Source: Chloroflexota bacterium (GTDB taxonomy: Bacteria > Chloroflexota > Dehalococcoidia > Lucifugimonadales > CATQGZ01). From it: 6,243 nt of DNA. The notes below the pieces were generated by a model. It did no database searches and was not told where the DNA came from. It saw only the letters and a program-made list of their open reading frames with translations. Positions 1 through 4,842 of this stretch are shown piece after piece (position 1 is the first letter of the stretch; each line of letters begins with the position of its first letter). A program made the translations under genes and the position numbers. Location: NCBI GenBank assembly GCA_027624995.1, contig JAQBTI010000138.1:1-6243 (forward strand), read 5' to 3'.

Positions 1-527
1 AGGACAAAAAGAATATTTTCCCCATGTCTACCTACTGCGTTGACATTGATCGCGCCAAGGGTGTCGCTCGTGTATGGGACGTTCCCTCGAGTTGCAGATA
101 CCAAGTATGTTTGCGATGCCAACTCATTTAGCATTTTTGTGATGGTTGCCGATGTATTCGAATCCGAAACTGGCAAATCGTTCTGCAGTCGGTATTCACT
201 TTGTGAGACCTGTCCGTTTTCTTCCTTTACGAGTCGAAAACGGAATCCCAAACCCGACAATACGTTCGGGCGATCACTAAAATACAGGTCAACAATAGTT
301 TGGGCTACTGATTGACTCGATTTACGTTTATGAATTGCAGCCTCAGAATTTGGGAGACTGAGGATTCCGCCACCAGTTCCTCTCTGTGCCGCTACTCCGA
401 TGGCTTCGAGCGTGGACGACTTTCCGGCTCCGTTAGGGCCCACGAGGAAAGTGAGGGGTTTAAGTTCCAACTCAATCCCTGGCTCGCCGATGCTTTTGAA
501 GTTTTGAATCTTGACCTTGTTCAGCAT
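1..527 (-). CDS. AAA-family ATPase (RecF/SMC-like P-loop), N-terminal part; runs off the left edge
   Basis: About 175 residues are visible, beginning MLNKVKIQNFKSIGE. The ATG at 527-525 is preceded by a GGGAGG ribosome binding site about 5 nt away. A Walker A motif, GPNGAGKSS, lies at residues 30-38 directly after LTFLV. An 'IQNFKSIG' strand followed by 'LxxLTFLVGPNGAGKSS' is the classic N-terminus of AAA_15/AAA_21-type ATPases, the group that includes OLD-like and many phage-defence ATPases. The last visible part (VGRHGENILFV) resembles the 'VGxxGEN' stretch that such proteins carry before the signature/Walker B half, which lies outside the window. Expected role: ATP-dependent DNA-associated or defence function, substrate unknown. 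Base composition is lower in GC than the neighbours: three 60-base rows (121, 241, 421) have 24, 27 and 32 G/C, against 41 in row 1621. It is separated from the sialidase by about 160 nt and is probably a separate transcription unit. The subfamily cannot be fixed without the C-terminal half. Confidence 0.9.
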   Translation of the reverse strand, partial: MLNKVKIQNFKSIGEPGIELELKPLTFLVGPNGAGKSSTLEAIGVAAQRGTGGGILSLPNSEAAIHKRKSSQSVAQTIVDLYFSDRPNVLSGLGFRFRLVKEENGQVSQSEYRLQNDLPVSDSNTSATITKMLNELASQTYLVSATRGNVPYTSDTLGAINVNAVGRHGENILFV

Positions 528-546
528 TACAACCTCCCTCAATAGG

Positions 547-558
547 CAGGCTTGCCTG
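547..558. repeat. Short perfect inverted repeat upstream of the ATPase gene
   Basis: CAGGC-TT-GCCTG is a perfect 5-bp inverted repeat with a 2-nt centre, 19 nt upstream of the ATPase ATG and just above its ribosome binding site. It could be an operator half-site pair in the 5' leader. It is short enough to occur by chance, and I see no convincing -35/-10 pair next to it. Confidence 0.3.
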
Positions 559-657
559 TCGACCACAGAATTGGAGACCAAATCCATCTTACATCTTGTC
601 GCGGCTTCTAACCACCCATTGCTATTGCAGCCATGAAACGGAGCACAACGAGTAGCT

Positions 658-708
658 GCGGTCGGCGGTCGGCGGTCCGTTGTCGATTCTCAGCGGTCGG
701 CGGTCAGC
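658..708. repeat. Degenerate 7-bp tandem repeat (unit GCGGTCG) overlapping the 3' end of the sialidase gene
   Basis: On the plus strand the unit GCGGTCG appears three times in a row at 658-678 (the last as GCGGTCC), and again about twice at 693-708 (GCGGTCG, GCGGTCA) after a 14-nt interruption. Read on the minus strand this is a GCTGACC/GCCGACC heptamer array. The second block forms the last codons and the TGA stop of the sialidase frame (encoded end ...LTADR, stop at 692-690). The array therefore supplies the gene's C-terminus. Such heptamers look like a dispersed intergenic repeat, but copy number elsewhere in the genome cannot be seen here. Confidence 0.7.
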
Positions 709-1826
709 CTCACCCTGCACCACCTCACGACCATTTGGCCGCGTTGGCCTGCCCAGAAGCTCGCCATGATGTCGCCGTCGCTCAGGCGAACGGCGTCGGG
801 CGCGCCGAAGGAGATGACGTCGTGACTTGCGGGGTAGCTTGCAGTGCGGGGCGCGCCGAGGCTGTCCTGTCCGTAGGCGTCCCACACCCGCACCCAGTTG
901 TCGGTGTCGAAGGTCCGGCCCTCGTCGGTGGAGAGCGCCATGTAGATGCCCGGCTGCTCGGACTCGCGGACGGACATGATGAGGGCGATATTGCCGCCGC
1001 CAATATCTACCGGGCGGTTCGTCTGAGCGTGGCAGTTGGTCGGCTCGGGCTTAGACCACGTCTTGCCGTCCGGCGAGCCCTCGACGCGATGGAGCGTGAG
1101 GAACTTCTGGCCGGTGCGGTCTGATGTCCACGGGTAGGCCAGCAGGCGGCCGTCGGCCAGCTTCGTGACGCGGGCATGCCAGAAGGTTTTGTCCCCGGTG
1201 CGGGCGCCTGCAAGGGGTACGACCCCGCCCCATGTCCTGCCACCGTCATCGGAAAACAGACCCGAGACGTGAGGCTAGACGTGGTCTGTGTCATTGGGGA
1301 GGCGGTCCCAGTCGGAGGTAACGAAGTAGCGGCCGTTGTCCAGCTCGGTGATGCTGTCGTAGAGGAGGTAGTGCGGGTCAGGCTCGTGGACGATCTCCGG
1401 CGGCAACCAAGTATGGCCGTCGTCGTTCGAGCGGAACAGCACTGTCTCCGTCGGCAGGTGCGCGCCGGATTCAGCGTCGTACATCGGCGTGTCCGGCGTC
1501 GGCCTGGTGAAGCGATGGCCCATGACAAGGACTTCGCCGGTCGATGTGCGGGTCAGGTGGGTCGCCGAATAGGAATAGGGCATGGCATCCTGTTTGCCGT
1601 CCCAGAGGCAGCCCTCGTCCTGCCACGTCTTGCCTCCGTCGGTCGAGCGAAGCACCCACGTGCGCCCATCGTCGCCGTAGAGCGCCTGCGCGCGGCGGTA
1701 CACGCACAGCAGCTCGCCCGGCCGTATCTCGACGATGCGGGAGTAGTAGGCGTGGATGGCCCAGTCCGCCGGGTACTTGTTCCCGTACAGCAGACCGGAA
1801 TCGACGATTTCGGGGCGGTTGCTCAT
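690..1826 (-). pseudogene. Sialidase/neuraminidase-like BNR-repeat protein, interrupted by one in-frame TAG
   Basis: One continuous frame of 378 sense-length codons reads as a six-bladed beta-propeller of the sialidase type. Asp-box motifs (S-x-D-x-G-x-T-W/F) stand at residues 61-68 (STDGGKTW), 133-140 (SNDDGHTW), about 192-199 (SDDGGRTW) and 299-306 (STDEGRTF). Degenerate copies are at 51-57 (GDDGRTW) and 251-257 (SPDGKTW). The length suits single-domain bacterial sialidase-like proteins. There is no obvious signal peptide, so a cytoplasmic location is likely. The start is ATG at 1826-1824: GGAGG lies 9 nt upstream (1840-1836) and the ATGA overlaps the stop of the preceding small gene. An upstream in-frame ATG at 1856 lies inside that gene and is less likely. 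Codon 184 (1277-1275) is TAG, after ...NDTDHV. The frame continues cleanly with PHVSGLFSDDGG to a TGA at 690. Both halves are equally family-like, so this is a recent nonsense mutation, a sequencing or assembly error, or amber readthrough. True sialidase activity is not proven, since Asp-boxes occur in other propellers. Confidence 0.85.
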
Positions 1827-2068
1827 TTGCCACGACCTCCAGCAAAGTCGTCCCATGCTTCTGTGACATTTCGACCATCAAGGCCGTACCCATTGGCTCG
1901 GAGGAACTGAACTGTGTGCCCCTTTTTGCCGCCTCCCCACACCATCTCTGTTACCCGATGAAGCGCCCTCGCATCGTGGCCTGAAGCCCAGTAACCCTTG
2001 GTAGCCTCACCGCACCCGCACCAGCAAGTGCCAATGGGTGCCGGAACGGGCCCTATCGATGAACTCAT
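1823..2068 (-). CDS. Small Cys-rich protein (CWCGCG motif), function unknown
   Basis: This 81-residue frame starts at ATG 2068 with a purine-rich GGGAG ribosome binding site about 5 nt upstream. It ends in TGA overlapping the sialidase ATG (ATGA, 4 nt), which indicates translational coupling. The centre reads CWCGCGEATKGYWASGHDAR (residues 15-34). Three alternating Cys (15, 17, 19), a 'TKG' and a 'GHDAR' resemble a short motif I recall from small uncharacterised bacterial and phage proteins; I cannot name a domain. Cys15/17/19 with His31 could bind a metal, but that is inference. The C-terminal half (HTVQFLRANGYGLDGRNVTEAW) looks like a small folded segment. No signal peptide or membrane helix is visible. 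The 42-nt gap to the kinase gene upstream and the overlap with the sialidase suggest one operon. Confidence 0.68.
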   Translation of the reverse strand: MSSSIGPVPAPIGTCWCGCGEATKGYWASGHDARALHRVTEMVWGGGKKGHTVQFLRANGYGLDGRNVTEAWDDFAGGRGK

Positions 2069-2078
2069 GATTTCTCCC

Positions 2079-2110
2079 TTCTCCCTCTGCGCTCTCCGTG
2101 CTCTCTGCGT
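2079..2110. repeat. Degenerate CTCTGCG/CTCTCCGTG-type intergenic repeat
   Basis: The 42-nt gap between the kinase stop and the small Cys-rich gene is almost wholly made of related pyrimidine-rich units on the plus strand: CTCTGCG, CTCTCCGTG, CTCTCTGCG. On the minus strand these become a purine-rich tract. This resembles short dispersed intergenic repeats of the 'CTCTGCGT' kind found in many environmental bacteria. The tract also supplies the purine-rich ribosome binding site region of the downstream gene. Whether it recurs in this genome cannot be seen. Confidence 0.45.
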
Positions 2111-2740
2111 TTATTTCTTTTTCAGCGAGTCCACGAAGGTCAGGTCGCGGGCGTCGAGGACGGGGCGGACGGCTTCGAGGAAGGCGTCCAGGATGGTTTC
2201 GGGGGTGAGCGCGTTAGTATCGAACGTCATCTTGCGGCGGAGGTAGGACTCCTGCCACTCGCTGAGAAACTCGGCCTGGAGCTCTTCGATCTCCTCCGGC
2301 TTCGCAAGCTGGTACGGCTGGGGGTCGCGCTTCATGCGGTCGCGGATGACGTTTGGGTCGCATGTCATGTGGCAGAGGATGGTGTTGCCGGGCATCTTGT
2401 GTTCAAGGTATCGGTGGTAGGTGACGGGCATGTCGGGGTGGTAGTACCGCGGCCCCATGATCTTCTCCTCGATATGGAAGCCCCCGAGGATGCAGTCGTC
2501 GTACCGCTCGAGGATCTCCAGGTGGTAGTAGATGACCATGCGCTGGAAGCGCTCTTTGAGGATGGGCGAGAGGTTCCACATCGTCTTCTGGTCGTGTTCA
2601 TCCAGGTGGTGGTAATCGGGGATGGTGAAGTCGCCGTCGTCCATGTGGAATCGCTTGCCAAGGGGCATGCCCCACTCTTTCAGCGCATTGGCGAGCGTCG
2701 TTTTGCCGACGTACTCGGTACCGATGAGAATAAGTCGCAT
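2111..2740 (-). CDS. P-loop NTPase, nucleoside/nucleotide-kinase-like
   Basis: This 209-residue protein begins MRLILIGTEYVGKTTLANAL, with a Walker A motif GTEYVGKTT at residues 7-15 immediately after a hydrophobic first strand. The size, the N-terminal P-loop and a basic 'RDRMKRDP' segment in the second half, which may act as a lid, fit the small phosphotransferase fold of nucleotide kinases and AAA_33-type kinases. Tyr/His-rich stretches (PDYHHLDEHD, GPRYYHPDMPVTYHRY) may form the substrate pocket. The substrate is not identifiable from sequence. The ATG at 2740 is supported by AGGAGG 10 nt upstream (2756-2751). The protein ends ...SLKKK with TAA. No good promoter of its own is visible in the 79 nt between the upstream terminator and the gene, so it may depend on readthrough from the promoter at 3068-3097. 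It lies 42 nt before the small Cys-rich gene and is likely co-transcribed with it. Confidence 0.85.
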   Translation of the reverse strand: MRLILIGTEYVGKTTLANALKEWGMPLGKRFHMDDGDFTIPDYHHLDEHDQKTMWNLSPILKERFQRMVIYYHLEILERYDDCILGGFHIEEKIMGPRYYHPDMPVTYHRYLEHKMPGNTILCHMTCDPNVIRDRMKRDPQPYQLAKPEEIEELQAEFLSEWQESYLRRKMTFDTNALTPETILDAFLEAVRPVLDARDLTFVDSLKKK

Positions 2741-2819
2741 TATCGTTGAGCCTCCTCGAAATGGTGTGCAGAGTGGGGACCGGGCGTGCGGGACCCGTCA
2801 AGATTCTACCATCGATTGG

Positions 2820-2858
2820 AAAAAGAAGAAGGGGCCGCTCGGCGGAAGCGGCCCCTTC
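2820..2858 (-). terminator. Strong intrinsic (rho-independent) terminator
   Basis: A perfect 12-bp GC-rich stem (GAAGGGGCCGCT / AGCGGCCCCTTC at 2858-2847 and 2839-2828) closes a 7-nt loop. On the minus strand it is followed by TTCTTTTT (2827-2820). No T-tract follows on the plus strand, so it acts on minus-strand transcription. It sits about 200 nt downstream of the promoter at 3068-3097 and 79 nt before the kinase start codon. It therefore either ends a small independent transcript or attenuates expression of the kinase-sialidase genes. Confidence 0.87.
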
Positions 2859-2899
2859 GTACAAGGGAGAGGAGGAAATCAATTGTGCTCGGGTTCCAG

Positions 2900-3037
2900 T
2901 TAAAGGCCGGTGACAGTGGCCTTTCTCGGGATGCTTGTTACTCGTTCTGTTGCTTGCAGGAACAGTAGGCTTGTCGGTCCGTACGGTTGTCGAATCAGAG
3001 TCCGCCTGAATGCTTTGGGGGAGGTCATCAATGCCAT
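2900..3037 (-). CDS. Possible 45-residue small protein or leader peptide
   Basis: ATG at 3037-3035 is preceded by GGAGG (3049-3045) with 7 nt spacing, a textbook ribosome binding site. The frame runs 45 codons to TAA at 2902-2900. The product starts MALMTSPKAFRRTLIRQPYG, is basic (several Arg/Lys) and has a short hydrophobic patch (TSLLFLQA), but shows no recognisable domain. There is no run of a single amino acid codon, so it does not look like a classic amino-acid attenuator peptide. The TAA sits at the base of the AAAGGCC/GGCCTTT hairpin. Caution: the GGAGG is also one arm of the long-range closing stem of the RNA and of a local hairpin, so its ribosome-binding resemblance could be secondary to structure. 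No homolog is recognised. Confidence 0.35.
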   Translation of the reverse strand: MALMTSPKAFRRTLIRQPYGPTSLLFLQATERVTSIPRKATVTGL

Positions 3038-3044
3038 ACGCAAA

Positions 3045-3049
3045 CCTCC
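3045..3049 (-). promoter_or_regulatory. Ribosome binding site that can be sequestered in two alternative stems
   Basis: GGAGG upstream of the small ORF can pair locally with ACCTCC at 3025-3020, a 6-bp hairpin with the ATG in its loop. It can also pair at long range with CCTCC at 2875-2871 as part of the 12-bp closing stem. The two pairings exclude each other, which is a layout seen in translational switches. This is sequence complementarity only; no folding energy was computed. Confidence 0.4.
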
Positions 3050-3067
3050 GTCTCCCTACTAGTCCAA

Positions 3068-3097
3068 ATTATAGGAAGATATCTGCCATGGTGTCAA
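3068..3097 (-). promoter_or_regulatory. Consensus sigma70 promoter
   Basis: A perfect TTGACA -35 (3097-3092) and a perfect TATAAT -10 (3073-3068) are separated by 18 bp. The expected start is an A at about 3063-3060. It is the best promoter in the window and points left, into the leader RNA and the kinase genes. The TGA inside the -35 hexamer (3096-3094) is the stop codon of the oxidoreductase gene, so gene end and promoter are fused. Confidence 0.85.
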
Positions 3098-4098
3098 GAG
3101 GCTGCGCGGACGATCGTTTCCTGGACAGTGAGGTCGTGATCGGGGCCGAACCGGGGTTGGCGCTCGCCACGGATGACCTGGATGAACTCCTCGACATCGT
3201 GGAAATAGCGGGCTCGGTCTTCCACGGGGATGTTCTGCCAGCCCTCTTTGTACCCGGCTCGCGGCTCCCGGAGGCAGAGCTCGACCTTCGGCGGCTCAAT
3301 GGGCATCATGATGATGCTGCCGTCGAGACCGTGGATTTCGGCGTGTCTGTGAGGTCCGGGACTTGTCTCCAGGGCGGTGGCTTCGATAACGGCCATAGCG
3401 CCCTGTGCCTCGAACTCCAGCACGACGACGGAGTTGTCGATGCCGGGCGGCATGCCCTGGAATCCGCGCGCGTCGGACCGGTTGACAGCCGTGACGCGGT
3501 CGGGACGGCCAAACAGTGCGACGACCTGGTCGAAGAGGTGGCTCGACTCCTCCTGCATGATGCCGCCGGGGAACTGGTGAACGCTGTTGCGATGCCAGTA
3601 CTCGGGCACGCTGCCGGCACGGAAACGCGCGAAAGTGACGCGGCCGATCAGGCCCTCGCGGACCGACTTCAGGATGAACTCGAAGCCGGCGTTGAACCGC
3701 CACATGTAGCCCATCTGGATGTGGAGGCCCTTGCTTGCTGCGATGTCGTATAGCGAGCGGAGCATGGGCGCGGAGAGGCCGGGGGGCTTGTCGAGGTGAA
3801 TATGCTTGCCTGCCTCCAGGGCCTTCCGCGCCCAGTACAGGCACTCCCACGGCCACGATTGGATATAGACGGCCGCGATGGTGGGGTCTTTGAGTATCTC
3901 GTCGTAGGAATCATACCAGCGCATGTCCCGGTACTCGGCCCTATCGCGCCGGGCCCGGAGCATGTCGGGGTCGGGCTCGTAGATACCCGCCATCGCCACG
4001 TTCAGCCGCTGCATGACGGCGCGCGATTCGGGCGTGAGGGCATTGTTTGCGTGTGTGTGGGCGATGCCGATCTGGGCGAATCGTAGCTGTTCAGGCAA
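3094..4098 (-). CDS. Gfo/Idh/MocA-family NAD(P)-dependent oxidoreductase
   Basis: A 334-residue protein (334 with the TTG start, 346 from an upstream ATG) of normal family length. The N-terminal Rossmann part starts RFAQIGIAHTHA (residues 6-17), with the usual GxGxxx loop replaced by the GIAHTHA form known in some branches. EAGKHIHLDKPPG (about 96-108) is the conserved EKP motif in a DKP version, with the catalytic-region Lys kept at 104. The C-terminal alpha/beta domain holds GGIMQEESSHLFDQVVALFG, giving His187 and Asp190 at the places expected for the active site. The family oxidises or reduces sugars, inositols and related compounds with NAD(P); the substrate cannot be told. TTG at 4098-4096 is chosen because GAGGAG lies 6 nt upstream (4110-4105), whereas the ATG at 4134 has no ribosome binding site. 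The gene is 176 nt downstream of the Uma2 gene, in a gap where I see neither a clear terminator nor a promoter. Probably cytoplasmic. Confidence 0.93.
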   Translation of the reverse strand: MPEQLRFAQIGIAHTHANNALTPESRAVMQRLNVAMAGIYEPDPDMLRARRDRAEYRDMRWYDSYDEILKDPTIAAVYIQSWPWECLYWARKALEAGKHIHLDKPPGLSAPMLRSLYDIAASKGLHIQMGYMWRFNAGFEFILKSVREGLIGRVTFARFRAGSVPEYWHRNSVHQFPGGIMQEESSHLFDQVVALFGRPDRVTAVNRSDARGFQGMPPGIDNSVVVLEFEAQGAMAVIEATALETSPGPHRHAEIHGLDGSIIMMPIEPPKVELCLREPRAGYKEGWQNIPVEDRARYFHDVEEFIQVIRGERQPRFGPDHDLTVQETIVRAAS

Positions 4099-4274
4099 TG
4101 TGGACTCCTCAATGAAACATCGGTTGGAACACAACCGCGGTCACGCTGGTCCCCTTCTCCAGTGCAAAGCAGCAGAGACCGCAGGAACTCCGACGTGGGG
4201 GGACAATGGCGAGCGCAGCCTGTCTACGACGCCCGTTAACCTGGACAAATGGCAGTTTCGACAGACGCTCACCG

Positions 4275-4820
4275 TCAAAAAGTGAAAATGTCGTCCAGTG
4301 GAATTTCGAAGCCTTCCAGGATTCGAGATGCAACCGTTCCCGAGGTGCGGATAGTTTCGGAATCCACGCCGCGCGGGTTGAGAGCCAGCACCCGTACGGT
4401 CCGGCTCTCCGGATCGACAGTCCAGTATTCGCGAACGTCGTGGCGGGCATACAGCTTGAGTTTATACGTCAGGTCACGGTCGGCGGTGCTCGGAGAGAGT
4501 ATTTCCACGACCAGGTCCGGCGCGCCGTGCATCCGACCTTTTTCCAGGCCGGCCATGCGCTCGTTCGAAACGAAGAGTATGTCTGGTTGCACCACGTTTT
4601 CCTCGTCAAATATGACATCGAATGGCGCGACGGTGACTCTGCCAAGTTGCCTGGCGTTCACGTAGCGTCGCATTGCCGATCCAAGGTCAATTACAACGTC
4701 CTGATGCCAGAGACTGGGTGACGGCGTCATGTAAAACTCTCCCTCGATGAGCTCCTTCCGTTCGCCCTCGGGCAGTTGCAGATAGTCCTGGTAGGTGAAT
4801 TTTATCCGTGCAGTCGCCAT
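4275..4820 (-). CDS. Uma2-family (DUF820) PD-(D/E)XK nuclease-like protein
   Basis: A 181-residue protein whose whole length fits the Uma2 family. It opens with FTYQDYLQLPEGERKELIEGEF (residues 8-29), the typical N-terminal 'Y..LP..R.ELI.GE' block. VVQPDILFVS carries Asp80, and PDLVVEILSPST carries Glu106, the PD-(D/E)XK core. DRDLTYKLKLYARHDVREYWTVDPE (115-139) carries Lys120 and the family's 'K...Y...V.EYW.VDP' signature. The putative metal-binding and catalytic residues therefore all look present. The biological role of Uma2 proteins is poorly known, although they are often multicopy in Cyanobacteria, Chloroflexota and Planctomycetes. ATG at 4820 is chosen over 4892 because GGGAG lies about 5 nt upstream and the longer start would sit inside the preceding gene. 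It begins 22 nt after the metallopeptidase stop, so the two are probably one operon. Confidence 0.94.
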   Translation of the reverse strand: MATARIKFTYQDYLQLPEGERKELIEGEFYMTPSPSLWHQDVVIDLGSAMRRYVNARQLGRVTVAPFDVIFDEENVVQPDILFVSNERMAGLEKGRMHGAPDLVVEILSPSTADRDLTYKLKLYARHDVREYWTVDPESRTVRVLALNPRGVDSETIRTSGTVASRILEGFEIPLDDIFTF

Positions 4821-4842
4821 CGCTCTCCCTTCCTTTCCTCTC

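Larger units (their letters stand above)
2820..3061 (-). ncRNA. Candidate structured small transcript or leader RNA between promoter and terminator
   Basis: The predicted RNA is about 240 nt, from a start near 3063-3060 to the terminator tail. Its 5' end AGGGAGA-c-GGAGG (3057-3045) is complementary to CCUCCUCUCCCU (2875-2864) just before the terminator. This gives a 12-bp closing stem with one bulged C. Inside are a 7-bp hairpin AAAGGCC/GGCCUUU (2924-2918 with 2908-2902), a UACUGUUC/GAAC-g-AGUA hairpin (about 2968-2939) and a self-complementary CCGUACGG. I compared it by eye with T-box, cobalamin, TPP, SAM, THF, SRP and 6S consensus features and found no match. Alternative explanations are an mRNA for the small ORF at 2900-3037, or an attenuator leader for the kinase gene. 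The flanking signals are solid; the identity of the RNA is open. Confidence 0.45.

Noticed and set aside
40..545. Two short plus-strand open frames at the left edge
   Set aside because: They are antisense to the AAA ATPase with its intact Walker A motif and ribosome binding site.
977..1826. Two separate sialidase genes, split at the TAG
   Set aside because: Both parts are in the same frame and together give one propeller of normal length. The distal half has no ribosome binding site near the first ATG after the stop (977).
1176..1910. Long plus-strand open frame (244 codons) opposite the sialidase
   Set aside because: It is antisense to a frame with clear Asp-boxes, has Arg/Val/Ala-rich low-information sequence and no recognisable motif. 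It is a GC-rich shadow.
2902..2924. Cobalamin riboswitch, because of GCCACUGU in the leader
   Set aside because: The octamer is part of a simple 7-bp hairpin, and the other conserved cobalamin-box segments were not found.
2820..3061. T-box riboswitch, because UGGAACC in the leader (about 2898-2892) matches the T-box bulge UGGNACC
   Set aside because: The flanking AGGG...GCG consensus, the Stem I motifs and the normal overlap of antiterminator and terminator are missing, and the downstream gene is not an aminoacyl-tRNA synthetase or amino acid gene. Seven matching bases are not enough.
2820..3061. 6S RNA, because of length, closing stem and strong promoter
   Set aside because: The middle part seems to form separate hairpins rather than one long rod with a central bubble. 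Not excluded without an Infernal search, but not supported.
3010..3753. Plus-strand open frame of 247 codons opposite the oxidoreductase
   Set aside because: It is antisense to a well-supported Gfo/Idh/MocA gene, has no domain, and its 5' part runs through the promoter and leader of the other strand.
4099..4274. Possible gene or regulatory RNA in the 176-nt gap between the Uma2 gene and the oxidoreductase
   Set aside because: I see no convincing terminator hairpin, promoter or coding frame there; only the ribosome binding site of the oxidoreductase at 4105-4110.
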